The notes under the pieces: model-generated
The model's database searches: none
The model's input: the letters and a program-made list of their open reading frames with translations, nothing else
What the model was told of the DNA's origin: nothing
Part shown: positions 10,821 to 21,779 of the stretch, piece after piece
Layout: the number at the start of each line of letters is the position of its first letter
Position numbering within the stretch: position 1 is the stretch's first letter
NCBI GenBank assembly: GCA_039090855.1
Contig: CM076996.1
Location: forward strand, 52,418,469 to 52,482,468
DNA: 64,000 bases
DNA from: Macrothele yani
Lineage: Eukaryota > Arthropoda > Arachnida > Araneae > Macrothelidae
Direction of reading: 5' to 3'
Translations under genes and position numbers: made by a program

Positions 10821-11992
10821 TTAAGGCTTTTATAAATAGTTTGGCTAGTACAAATTATAGCACTTTACAAATTTAACTTAGCAGTGGTTTTGATTAAAAA
10901 AAAAAAAGAAAAAGTAAATTGAGGCAATCGTGTTTGATTTGAAAAATAATTTTTGGAAAGTAATATGAAGCAATTTTTTTTTTTTTTTTTTTTTACGGAA
11001 TTTTTGTTTTCATTATTTTTTCTCCTTTCACGATGCACTAACACACATAGAGGTGGTTAGATTCTTTTGGATTGAATAGTGGACCAGGAATGTTTCCTGT
11101 GATGAAACTCATCTGTAACTTGTGGCCATGTTCCTAAAGTTACATTTTCTGTTTTAAAATTTATTGGTGCATCTATGATGGTCCACTCCCAAATAATTTT
11201 TTGAGGTGCATAGTGATTCCCTGGCTTATGCTTTCTCATTTATGATTTAACATAACTGTACTACAAATTGGGGAAATTTTTCTCAAGCCTGGCACATATT
11301 CTGTCTAGTAATTAAATTTTCATTGCCTTCAACAGTCACATCCCGATATGCAGCCACCAGTGGCAGTCATTGGGAATGTTAAAAAAAAAATGCATCCCCA
11401 CATATGGAAACACTTTTTTATCAGGGGTGGAATCCAGCTGTGGGCATAACAGGCACATGCCCCATTCAAAAAATGAATATAAAAAAGGGAGAAAAAAGTG
11501 ATTGAGTAAGTACATAAGTGCTTTGTTGTGTCGCTCGTTTCTTGTTTTCAGACATCACACACTTTTTCACTTATGGATTTATAACTCCACGTTTTGTTTT
11601 ACATTGGTCCGAACTTTTCAGTGATCCCCACAGCAGTACTTCAGAACTGCTGTTTGTGATACACTGACAGGCAAGCACCCCATTCTGCTGGGGTTTTTTT
11701 TTTGGGGGGGGGTCTGTGTCCCACCTCCCCTTATGTGTCCCCCATCCTCCACCTTGCAATTTTTGGAGGATATAAATCTCAGGGATTGTTTTACCAGTCG
11801 GGGATTGTTAGACGTGTGCCCTCCCTATTCTTAAATTCTTGATCTGCTGCTCTTGCTTTATTTTATAATAATTTCAATTGTTATTAATAATAGACTGATT
11901 ACATGGAAGATAAGGTAGTGCAAAATAGTGATGCAGCTAAAATGTCTGATTGAATTAATCATTTTCAGATTGAGGGAAAGGATTTTTTGATA
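10821..11992. other. No gene; contains a possible hAT terminus near 11423
   Basis: CAGGGGTGGAATCCAGCTGT at 11423 is followed by GGGCATAACAGGCACATGCC. It resembles the terminus of the minus-strand hAT relic ending at 23744, which also carries inverted GGGCAT motifs. No matching right end was found. T- and A-rich runs occupy 10975-10995 and elsewhere. Nothing else is recognised. Confidence 0.35.
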
Positions 11993-12843
11993 GGCCTTGC
12001 AGGGATCGCATTCCTCCTAAAATTCCTAATATTTTGTGACCCTCCTTAAATTCCTAAAATTAGACCTAAAATTTGCTATTCATCCTAAAATTTTCGTAAG
12101 CTTATTTTTATTAAAAACACAACCGTTATTAACGCCAATAAATTTACCATTACGGTAAGGTAAAAAGACTTGTTATTGTAGAAACACAGCCTATATGCTG
12201 TGCTGCTGAAGGGAGGGAAAAATGACGCCATCGAGATGCACTTGCTTCGGGGCGGGCGTTCCATTTTTTTGCCTTCGAACAGTTTTCGAGAGTAACAAGA
12301 GATCTAATGGAAAAGGGGAGGGGTCATTTTCACCCCTGGTTTGCGCTTTGCAGACGAACTCCGTGGCACGCAGAAGATCGTACTTTATTTTTGTACATGC
12401 CTTGTGGAACCTCCTCTTTCTGCTGATGTTTTGTTATTGTAAACCGCAGGTGGGTGGAAGCAAAGAGGAAACATGTGGTCTCCTTCCGTAACCTCCGGTA
12501 ATGACGATGGGATGGTGGCTGAGTATTATCTTGGCAGGCAGTAGAGCACGTTATCATTGACCTTCGATCATGCGTCGGCGACAGCGACCTTCGATGCGCA
12601 ATATATCTCAGCTCCGACTCGCTTTGACTGAACTTGCGTGAGATGCGTATGATAGTTTCTGGTTTTACGTCTTTTATGGTGTTCTCTGTGCTGTGTGCAG
12701 GTTCAGTTCTCTAGTGGTGACATGCTTTTTTTCATATCTTCTGACATCCTCGCAGCCAAATTTCGGGAAGTTATCTGGTTTTGCAATATTGGATGTTTTT
12801 GTACTTCCCTTTCATTTTCTGGTTAGTAATACAAGTGTTTAAG

Positions 12844-15276
12844 ATGCCTAAATCCAAAACGAAATTTCAAGATGCGTGGCTCGCCAAAGAATTGGACGGA
12901 GTGAAGTTGAAAGAATGGTGTTCTGCAACTGAAACAATATTTTCTGCTAAGTGTATATTGTGTTCAGAAATTTTCAACATTTCTAATAGTGGCTTTTCAC
13001 AAGTAAAAGCGCATCATAAAGGAAAAAAACATTTGCAGAAATTTCAAAGTAAATTTCAAAATAAGTCCATCCTGAAAGCCTTTGGAGGACGGGATCTTCA
13101 GCCCAAAACAAATATTAGTGAAGTACTGAGTCATGATTTACAGTTGGCTAAAGCTGAAGCATTATGGGCCATGAAAGTTGCTAAGGACAATATGTCTTTT
13201 GTTTCATGCACTGAAACAGTTGAACTTTTCAAAGAAATGTTTCCTGATTCTGCTATTGCAGCCAAAATGCAACTTAAAGAAAAAAGTTGCTTATGTGATA
13301 TCACATGGATTGTCAAAATATTTTGAAGAGGATTTGAAAAAAGACATTGCATCTAGTAGCCCAGGAAAGGTTACTATAGCATTTGATGAAACTACAAATA
13401 CACAAGTGAAACAGCAGTTAGATGTGTATCTCAGGTACTGGTCTTCAGAAATAAATTCAGTTTCTTGCCGATACCTAACAAGCGTTTTTCTGAGTCATGC
13501 AACAGCAGATATTTTGCTAAAAGAAATTCTTGATGTGTTATCATCCTTCAATATTTCGTTGAACAGAATTATTTGTGTATCCATGGACAGCCCAAATGTA
13601 AATAAGTGCTTTTTACGCAAATTCAATGAAGTTGTAAAACAAGAAACAGGCCAGAAATCTTTGGAACTAGGTTTTTGCAACCTGCATGTTGTTAGTAATG
13701 CATTTAAAATTTTTTGACAAGCTTAAATATAGATTTTGACGAATTTGCTACTGATATGCATTACTTTTTAAAGAGTAGTGCTGCAAGACGAGAGGATTAT
13801 AAATCTGTCGAGGATATAACATTGGTCACTGCCAAATTTCTTTTGCGTCATGTCAGCAACAGATGGTTAACCGTTGGTTCTGTAGCCCAGAGGCTCTTGG
13901 ATCAATGGCTAAATATTACAGAATATTTTTTAAACTTCTTGCCATCTCAAAAAATATTTGAAAAACAACTGCGCAATTCGGCAAGGTATAAAAGAATTCA
14001 CTGTTTCCTGAAAAATGAGCTTACTCCTTGCTATTTAGCATTAATTTCATTTTCACACCAAAATTTTGAAAAGTTTTCATTATGTTATCAGAGTGAAGAA
14101 CCAAAAATACACCAGTTATATTCTGATTTAAATACTTTAATGAGGAATGTTATGGCTCAGTTTATCCAAGATGATGTTATAGCAGGGAAATTTGGAGAAG
14201 ACCTAAAGAATGTAGATTTTGAAAACAAAAATTCATGGAAAAAACTAGGGGAGTTAGAAGTTGGTATGAAGACAAAAAATCTCCTCAGGAATGTTCAGGA
14301 GACCAGGCAGAAATTATTTCTCTTAGATGTAAGATCATCACTAATTGCAACCACAAAATATTTAAAGTCAAATTTGCCATTCTGCAATCAAAAGCTAAGA
14401 GACATAGAAGTTTTAAAGGTAAAAGAACCAAAGAAAGAGTCAACTCAACTTTCAGTCACTGAAGGACTTTCGGAAATAACCAGAATTTCAAGTGTTTTGC
14501 ATCTTTCTGAGGAACAAATTGATAGAGTAAGAGAAGAGTGGAAACTTTTAAATTGCGATAAGCCAACTCTAGATGAACTAGTGAAATTTTCAGAGGAAGG
14601 GCATATTCCAGTGCGGATTGATCATTACTGGCGTAATATATTTAGTATTAAAGACTCTAGCGGAAAAGAAAAATACTCAAATCTTGCTAAACTCATAAAG
14701 TCAATTTTAGTTTTACCTCGTGGTAATGCTGATGCAGAAAGGGGATTTTTGGTTAACACTGCTCTGTTAAGGAAGGACAAGGCTAACTTAAAAGACTCAA
14801 CTATAACATCATTAAGAATAGTTAAAGGGGCCATTAAACACTATGGATGTGTAAGTAAAGTTCCCATAACAAGAAATTTGTTAAATAGTGTTTGTGATTC
14901 ACATAAATTTTATAAAGAGTATGTTGATAAGCTGAAGGAAGAAGAATCAAAAAAGGTAAAAGAAAGGAAGCAGAAAGAGAGGGAAAATAAGGAAAAGCAG
15001 CTAGAGAAAAAAAGAAAAGCTGAGTTTGATGACAAAATAAAAGAAAATGATGCAGAAATAAATAGACTTAAAAACGATAAAGAAGCCTCCCTAGCAATAA
15101 TTCAAGAGGGAACAGAAAGAATGAGAAAAGCTGTAGAAAAACAAAATACTGTTGAAATAGCAGTTGCCTCTAACTTGATCATACAAGGTTCAGCTGAAAT
15201 AAAGAAAACTGAAAGTAAATTAGTTGTGGTAGAAGCAGAAAAAGATAGGCTAATCAGGAAAAGGTTAAAACAATAA
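12844..15276 (+). pseudogene. hAT transposase with C-terminal coiled-coil tail, two frameshifts
   Basis: The reading starts at MPKSKTKFQDAWLAKELDGV. A first frame runs to about 13280, a second to about 13715 and the original frame from there to the stop, so only two small indels, both in A/T runs, break it. In order: an N-terminal BED-like Cys/His region (CILCSEIF...HHKGKKH), MFPDSAIAAKM, a first catalytic Asp in IAFDETTN, a second in CVSMDSPNVN, and CNLHVVSNAF. The helical segment with SNRW comes next, then the dimerisation motif LPRGNADAERGFLVN. After it comes a charged tail of about 130 residues rich in Lys and Glu, predicted coiled coil. The family is ZNF862/KIAA1586-like hAT. The length, about 810 codons, suits a full-size transposase with the extra tail. 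Confidence 0.85.
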
Positions 15277-16250
15277 TATGAAAAAAGTAATTCAGTGAAC
15301 AATTGTACATAGTTCTTGGTTTTCAATTACCTTTTTAGGATATTATAATTTAATGTGAAACCTGAAGACTTTACTGTGAAAATCGTGAATTGCTTCTGGT
15401 TCAACAGCATATTAATGTTCAAAGTGAAACTTGAATGTGGTAAATATACTTGAATATGATAATAACACGTGAAAAGATAAGAACTGAACATTAGAAGTAA
15501 ATCATACTTAAACTTTAGACATTAGACGTTATGCAAAAAATTTGGGTGTTAACTTCGACCATATATACTAATGGACTGCACATTGGCAATAGCTGCATCA
15601 AAGCCGCCATGGCTCAAACATTGGGCACGTCATCATCAGACTCCAAATTTTGTGTAAAAATGCTGTTATGATTACTAATTTACGCTGCAGAACTTCAGTG
15701 TATTATGTGAATGCGCCTCATATATAATGAAAACTCTTCAGGTAAGTTTACTTATGAGCTATATACATGCATGATCGGGTTGTTTACATTTTGTGATTTA
15801 TAATGTGATGAACATCTGCGAAGAATTTGGAACATGCATTCCATTTTTTTCTTAAGTTACTATATTTTTATATCAATAGCTGCAAGTTTCTGGTTAAGTA
15901 ATTGAACTTTATTGACTTAGGTATTTAATTCGTTTCTTACCCATGAAAAATCATAGAACTTTCTTTACTATATCGCTCAGAGCAACCATAAGCACAGCAG
16001 GTGTAACCCATCTTTTTGACTGTTGTCATGTGATTTTATGTTGGAGCCAGAAATTTTGATGTCATGCGCAGTCTATCAGTATATATGGTTGAAGGGTGTG
16101 AAGCAAACTCTTTACAATGTATACAAAGTTGTTTTACTAGATGTATACAAATATACATCTAGTTTTTATTGAAATACACTCCTAAAATTTTCCTAAAATT
16201 TTTCTAAAAATTCCTAAAATTCCTACCTAAAATTTTCCAAAAGTATGCTA
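15277..16250. other. 3' non-coding part of the hAT element
   Basis: The stretch is AT-rich, with no gene. From about 16170 it holds the subterminal cctaaaatt repeats that mirror those at 12020-12090. Confidence 0.6.
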
Positions 16251-16439
16251 TGATCCCTGGCCTTGTAGTACTTGAATTCAATTTAGCATTATTGGGTAAT
16301 TCTTCAATTAAAAACATTAAAAAGAAATGTGATGAGTAAAAAAGCACATTCATCCATTTACATCTTTCATCATTTTTATTACTTAAAACTGAAATTACTT
16401 TAAAAAAATAATTTGACCCTGATGCTGTCAAGTGTAAAT

Positions 16440-16529
16440 AATCATCCTGGAATTTTTTTTGTTTGTGTCCTGGAAAAGGCCTGGAAAGTCCTTGAATTTT
16501 TTTTCCCCCAAAAGTGTACGAACCCTGTT
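16440..16529 (-). other. Terminus of another hAT-like element
   Basis: Read on the minus strand it begins CAGGGTTCGTACACTTTTGG and continues with repeated words of the ctttccagg/cctttTCCAGG type. This is similar in style to the composite hAT termini (CAGGGTTCCCAC then cctggaaaa). It abuts the PLE endonuclease fragment directly, so it either truncated that PLE or inserted next to it. Its other end was not found. Confidence 0.5.
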
Positions 16530-16818
16530 ATGTGGTTTACCATACATAGGAGAAACAGGACGACGGTTAACCACCAGAATTAATGTACACAAAGTAGCAA
16601 TAAGGGACATTTCAAATAAAACAGGATTAGACAGGCACATACAACAAACTGGCCACAAAATGGACTGGGACTTCTTACAAGTGATCAAACATCAATCTCA
16701 CACAATTATCCAGAAATTAGACGAATCCCTGGAAATGTACAAGACGCAAGGTAGCAACATCAACGACCATGCTGGATGGCAAATCAACCACGCTTGGTCA
16801 CTAGACCTGTGGAAGTAG
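16530..16818 (+). pseudogene. Penelope-like element GIY-YIG endonuclease, 5'-truncated
   Basis: The open frame gives LCGLPYIGETGRRLTTRINV, then IRDISNKTGLDRHIQQTGHK, and ends in TAG. PYIGETGRRL is the YIG half of the GIY-YIG nuclease motif with its conserved Arg, and the HI-x(4)-GH segment is typical of the PLE endonuclease at the C-terminus of the reverse transcriptase protein. The GIY half and the whole reverse transcriptase are missing upstream, where a hAT terminus abuts. A close relative lies at 63550-64000 on the minus strand. A CTGATAC-hairpin follows 17 bases after the stop. Confidence 0.75.
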
Positions 16819-16834
16819 TAAAATGCCAGAACTC

Positions 16835-16860
16835 CTGATACTGATCTAGTGTATAGATCA
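16835..16860 (+). ncRNA. CTGATGA-type hairpin in PLE tail (locus 1)
   Basis: CTGATAC (16835-16841) is followed by TGATCTA, loop GTGTA, TAGATCA, then AAAA. The 7-bp stem is perfect. It is the counterpart of the structures at 18693, 19770, 20067 and 63542. This copy deviates from CTGATGA at two positions. Confidence 0.5.
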
Positions 16861-16879
16861 AAAATTTGAGAGGTACTGT

Positions 16880-18540
16880 ATCTTAATAAAATTATCCTCT
16901 ATATAATTCCCATTAAGAATTTACAATTACATTAGTAATTAGCACCGCAAAAATTGTCAAATGAGATTCACACAACGAATGAGAATAACAACAATTACGT
17001 GCTGTGGGACAGCCCATGAGGGGATCCGTGGAGTGTGCTTATCATAACACATAATAATATTCTGTAATATTCTGCTAGAACAAATTGTAATGTACTTGTT
17101 GCATCATATTTTCTGGCAAAGGGCTAAAGTGGCTTGTAGTTAAAAAATAATGTCAAAACTTCCGACTCTTTTTAGACCTCTACCTTCATATTGCTTGGCT
17201 ATTTTTAAGAAATGAGTAACCTACAGGATATAAAGGTTTAAAGGTTCCGCTTACCTGTTATTTAGGTTCATGACCATGCAACAATTTTTTTTATTTTTTA
17301 TTTATTTATTTATTTTTTTTTTTTTGCAAAGTGTAGGTATTCCCAGAGTTTGCATGTTCAACCAATTTGGAAAGCCTAATACTCATGTTTTAATCTTAAA
17401 TTAAAAAAAAAATAGCCTTTGCATATTACATTTTTATAACTAAAAGCTTTTGCATTAAAAACAACAACAACATGGAGTATTGTGCGTGAGTCCTAGGTAC
17501 GATTCTTACCAACATACTGTAAATACAGTAATTGAACATTATCGTCTCAGATACATTTAAACATTAAATTATATACACTAAATTAAAACTTGACACACAT
17601 TAAGATCATTTAAAAATGAAGGAACCATATTTTCAGCACATCTTTTGACTTAGTACTTTCACTGTACAGCATCCTCAGAGCCACTGTCATAACATCATGT
17701 ATGCCACTTGCTGGACACAACATGTGTTTGAAATGGTTGTATGTTGATCAACAGGGTTCCCCTCCCTGAAACTGGTTAGTTTTCATCAGCAACTAGTTAT
17801 GATACAATGTTTGTAAGCTGCCACGTCTACATGAAGAGTTTATTGTTATTTTCTCCAGTTATCAAACTATTTTTTTGATATGATTCCTTTTTTAATTAAT
17901 AACCTCCCTGGTTCATAAATTTTGTATGGATCGTAAATATTACATGTCAATTTGATTTTTCAGTGGCAGCTGATTCAGAATATCATAGTTCAAGTTCATT
18001 ACGTGGAGTATGTATAATTTTGATTAAGACGTTTGTTAATTTCCATTTTGTAATAATGGCTTAACAGTTAAAACGTTTTCCATGTTATTTTCTTTGGCAA
18101 CCAAATGCACTTCTGAACTTTTAAATAGCAAAAATGTTTACAAAAACTTAAACATGAAATTGCAACATACCTTTAGGCTGTAACGAAAATCAAACTTGGC
18201 CAGTGACGGGATGATTTCGCTTTGTTCCACAAAGTCAAAAGTATCAGCAATAAAGGAATTATAAATGTCACACTATGAATTATTATACTAAAAAGATTAC
18301 AGGAATCACTCCATCTGCAAAGACAACAAAATCACTACTAGGCCATTTTGTGATCAACGGGATAATTTTTCACTAAGTTGTACAACGAATATTCACAGTG
18401 TTGAAAGTACTAGCCAAAAACCAAGTCAAAGATATCATCTCCAGATGAACAAGAAGTTAAAACATCCTTTGACCAGGAATTTAAAACGAAAGAACTTGGT
18501 AAATCCACAACACAGCAATTGACCATTTTAAAAAAAATGT
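16880..18540. other. AT-rich stretch, nothing recognised
   Basis: There is no credible coding frame or RNA gene. A (TTTA)/T run lies at 17290-17326. It may contain the decayed 5' parts of PLEs or the C-terminal end of the hAT relic at 21.8 kb, but I see no motif that supports either. Confidence 0.4.
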
Positions 18541-19198
18541 TCTAGAAAGTAATAGCCACAAACGTACAACAAAATAATGAACATAAAAATGTTAAAATAT
18601 TACAATATAAAGGCACAAGTCACCAAAACCTCATCTGGACTTCCTGGTTGTACTGTCCAATGCATTTCAGCAACTAATGGTTGCCATCATCAGGAACACA
18701 GAGTCCTGCGTTGTTCCCGCACTCCACAAAGGTTATGCTACGTACTTTGAATTCTCGATCTCAGCCATTATCTGTGTCGATTATGTCATCATATTGTGAT
18801 GTTGCCACTCTCTCTTCTGGTAAACCCAAAAGTATTGCTATGTGTGGAAATTCCGGTTTAGTTGGATATGATGTTTTTTGTTGCTTATCTTCTTCTTCAA
18901 TGAGAATCTTCCAGGGAATTGGTAAATCTATTCCACTGCTGATGTTACAGTAGTTTTTTTTTTCTTCTTCTATAATTATTGATTCAGCATAATGAAGTTT
19001 TTTTCAGTAGGTTGTCTGCAAACTATTTCAGTATCTTCAAAAACTGGAATTGCATTATTTTTTGCACAATACTGTATTAGTGCTGTTCTTTCTTCTCTTT
19101 TTTCCCAATTTCGCATATGTTGTAGTAAACGTTTTTGCATTTTACTTTTTGTTTTTTATGTATTTAATTCTATTGTTGTTATTGAATGATTTTATTGG
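18541..19198 (-). mobile_element. Penelope-like element 3' fragment, left arm of palindrome
   Basis: This arm is the inverse of 19257-19925, diverged by scattered substitutions and indels. Read on the minus strand it holds the decayed GIY-YIG endonuclease and then the 3' tail with CTGATGA and a hairpin. The two copies face away from each other, with tails outward and a short spacer (19199-19256) at the centre. Inverted and tandem partial copies are a known habit of PLEs. Confidence 0.75.
18668..18693 (-). ncRNA. CTGATGA-type hairpin in PLE tail (locus 2)
   Basis: On the minus strand CTGATGA (18693-18687) is followed by TGGCAAC, loop CATTA, GTTGCTG, then AAATGC. The stem has five Watson-Crick pairs and two wobble pairs. 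The same sequence occurs in the right arm at 19770. Confidence 0.5.
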
Positions 19199-19224
19199 AT
19201 TGCTGTATTAGAGGAAAAACAAAG

Positions 19225-19583
19225 ATTTTAGATAGTGCTGGTGTATATAACATTCCAACAAAATCATTAAATAACATTAATAGAATTAAATACATAGGAA
19301 GCACAAAAATAAACTGCAAAAACGTTTACTACAACATATAAAAAAATGGGGGAAAAAGAGAAGAAAAACAGCACTAATGCAGTATTGTGTAAAAAATAAT
19401 GTAATTCCAGTTTTTGAAGATATTGAAATAGTTTGCAAACAATCTACTGAAAGAAAAACTGTTTGTTATGCTGAATCAATAATTATAGAAAAAACTAAAA
19501 AAAAAAACTGTAACATCAGTTGTGGAATAAATTTACCAATTCCCTTGAAGATTTTCATTGAAGAAGAAGATAAACAAAAATAA
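19225..19583 (+). pseudogene. Penelope-like element GIY-YIG endonuclease, right arm, one frameshift
   Basis: The first frame (19225-about 19308) gives SAGVYNIPTKSLNNINRIKY and IGSTK; the second, to the stop at 19583, gives KLQKRLLQHIKKWGKKRRKT. Together they show GVY, YIG, the conserved Arg in KRLLQH, and a candidate catalytic Glu in CYAESIIIEK. That is the complete GIY-YIG core with one indel in an A run. No Cys-rich linker is visible between GVY and YIG, unlike some PLE groups. The start lies in the palindrome spacer, so the 5' end is truncated, not an initiator. Confidence 0.7.
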
Positions 19584-19925
19584 CTGGCAACAAAAAACAT
19601 CATATCCAACTGAACCGGAATTTCCACACATAACAAGACTTTGGGTTCCCCAGAAGAGAGAGTGGCAACATCACAATATGACGACGTAATTGAAACAAAT
19701 AATGGCTGAGATCGAGAATTCGAAGTACATGGCATAACCCTGGTGGAGTGCAGAAACAACTCTATGTTCCTGATGATGGCAACCATTAGTTGCTGAAATG
19801 CGTTGGACAGTACAACCAGGAAGTCCAGATGAGGTTTTGTTTACTTGTGCCTTCTTATATTGTAATATTTTAATGTTTTGATGTTCATTATTTCGTTGTT
19901 GGTTCGTGGCTATTACTTTCTAGAA
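19257..19925 (+). mobile_element. Penelope-like element 3' fragment, right arm of palindrome
   Basis: It is the inverse of 18541-19198. It carries the better endonuclease frame and, after the stop at 19583, the tail with CTGATGA (19770-19776) and a hairpin. The outer ends match: tctagaaagtaatagcca at 18541 against its inverse ending at 19925. Confidence 0.75.
19770..19796 (+). ncRNA. CTGATGA-type hairpin in PLE tail (locus 3)
   Basis: CTGATGA is followed by TGGCAAC, loop CATTA, GTTGCTG and AAATGC. Upstream, GCATAACC (19733-19740) could pair through GCAT with ATGC after the hairpin, placing an A where hammerhead cleavage would be, but no convincing stem I was found with that register. Confidence 0.5.
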
Positions 19926-20039
19926 CAATAAAAGAATGACTTCGCACAATACGCCAAATGAAACAAAAACCTCACTGTCTATGCACGATATTTAATAAAA
20001 TACGAAAGATATTTACAGTTAAAATACCCTACTAGCACT

Positions 20040-20067
20040 TTTGGGGTAACATTTACCCCATCATCAG
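20040..20067 (-). ncRNA. CTGATGA-type hairpin in PLE tail (locus 4)
   Basis: On the minus strand CTGATGA (20067-20061) is followed by TGGGGTAA, loop ATG, TTACCCCA and AAAGTG. The 8-bp stem is perfect and differs in sequence from the other loci. Confidence 0.5.
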
Positions 20068-20287
20068 GTGGAACAGAGGCAGTGCAGTACTCCTTTATAT
20101 AGTAGTGCAACGATGCATTTATGGGTATAAGTCATCAAACGTGGCATGGGTCGTGACCGTTGCCATTTTAACAGTGTAACGGGCATAATTTCACAAGTTA
20201 TTAGTTTAACATATCAATACAAGGATTTGTTACAAATACAAAGTTATGATCAATTTTATATATTGTTGAAAATGTTAATATATATTA

Positions 20288-21770
20288 CTATAATTTTAAG
20301 TTCAGGTTGGTAACACGCTCTTTCCAAATTCTTGGTATATCCACAGGCAAGTAGTCATTACAGCATTTGCCCCCTAAAGCTTCGATGTACATACTTTCAA
20401 CAAAATGCAGTGAATGTATATATGCTGGAGTGTCCAGTAGTCTAATATTTTCCCACTCTGGTTGTATCATTCCGTTTACCACATTCCTTGATAATGCTGT
20501 ATTATTGCTGTTGGTTCGGATATCGTATTTGTGTCCCTGAACACGATACCCAAACTTCTTCGTGTCGAGCCTACGTAGTTGTTAAAATGTTCTCCTGTTG
20601 AGGGGTACAGCAGTGGAATATTATACACACCCCATTTGTTTACAATATCTGTTGTTGCTCGATCCTTTTTAACTGATGATAGGGAGGTTCTTCGAGCGGG
20701 TGCTGAATTGTATGTTATGTTTTGAACAGATACGAGATAGTGTGTTAGTGATATGGGGGTGCTGGTCCAATGCTCCTATGAATCGTTTATTAGGCCTTGT
20801 ATCTGGCTTCAGATTAATAGTTCGTTCACTTGATATTCTAGTGTATAATCTATTAACCATCGTCCTGGGGTATCCATGTTTATCCGCTAATTTGAAAATG
20901 AACTGTATCTCAGACTGGAAATGACTATCATTTGAAGAATGCGTGAAGGCCCTTCTAAAAAGAAAATTGATAGCAGAAAAATGTTGTGGAGTTGGATGTG
21001 AGGAGTTAAATGAGATAAGGCTGTTACAATTGGTAGGCTTTCAATAGACACAAAACGACAGTGAGTTAGTATTTGAATCACGAAATAAACGAAAATCCAA
21101 AAAAGGCAAAGAGAAATTAGATTCAAGTTCTATTGTGAGCCCGATAGTAGAAAATACTGACGATAGTGCATCGGCGAATTGTTTTAAATCATCCTTTGAG
21201 TGAGGCCAGAACACAAGGATGTCATCGACATACCTAAGGTATAAACTGGGAACTAAAGGGAATTCATTGAGAACTTTGTTCTCAATGTATTGTAGCAGGA
21301 TTTCTGCTAAAACTGCGGAAAGTGGGGATCCTATGTGGGAACCCTCGGTTTGTAAGTAGATTATGTCAAGAAATTTGAAATATGAACGCTGTTTAACTAA
21401 ACGAAGGGCGTTCATAATAGCAGAGATTTCAGTGGTGGGAACATTAATTTCAGCAAGTTTGGTCTCTATGATATGATAGTGGCGTTCACAGGTACATTAG
21501 GGTACAGTGAAACCACATCTAGAGAGGCTAATATGAAAGGGCCAGCATGTGCCTGAATCATTCTGATCCTTTCTATTGCCCTAGTGGAGCTTTTAATATA
21601 ATATGGGGAGCTCTCTGCTAACTTTGCCAAATATAGGGGAAGAGCTTTTTCAAGCGGTCGTGTGGGGCTAACATAGCCTGCGACCAAAGATCTAATAGGT
21701 AGCCCCTCTTTATGTAGTTTGACATGCCCAAAAATATCGGGCATCTTGGAAATATTTCAAATACATTCCA
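20288..21770 (-). pseudogene. Penelope-like element reverse transcriptase plus GIY-YIG endonuclease, 5'-truncated
   Basis: Read down the minus strand. 21744-21466 gives MPDIFGHVKLHKEGLPIRSL and the motif-A region ASLDVVSLYPNVPV. After a frameshift, 21415-21041 gives QTEGSHIGSPLSAVLAEI (motif B) and LRYVDDILVFW (motif C, catalytic YVDD). A TGA where Arg is expected (just after CVY) is followed by the thumb region to 20669. Another shift leads to the endonuclease: KWGVYNIPLL, then NNYVGSTRRSLG, then the stop at 20288. Order and motifs are those of PLEs (RT then GIY-YIG). At least three frameshifts or stops make it inactive. Everything upstream of the fingers is missing; the 5' break adjoins the hAT relic at 21.8 kb. 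Confidence 0.8.
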
Positions 21771-21779
21771 ATAGCGTGC

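Larger units (their letters stand above)
12001..16258 (+). mobile_element. hAT DNA transposon, nearly complete
   Basis: The element begins AGGGATCGCATTCCTCC and ends with the inverse GATCCCT. The flanking 8-mers are GGCCTTGC (11993-12000) and GGCCTTGT (16259-16266), an 8-bp target duplication with one change, as expected for hAT. Both ends carry clusters of cctaaaatt words in opposite orientation, likely subterminal binding repeats. It is 4258 bp long and contains one transposase gene (12844-15276) with about 0.8 kb of 5' and 1 kb of 3' non-coding DNA. It is the youngest-looking large element in the window. Confidence 0.88.

Noticed and set aside
12222..12491. Separate small gene upstream of the hAT transposase
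   Set aside because: It lies inside the element's 5' non-coding part and has no recognisable domain.
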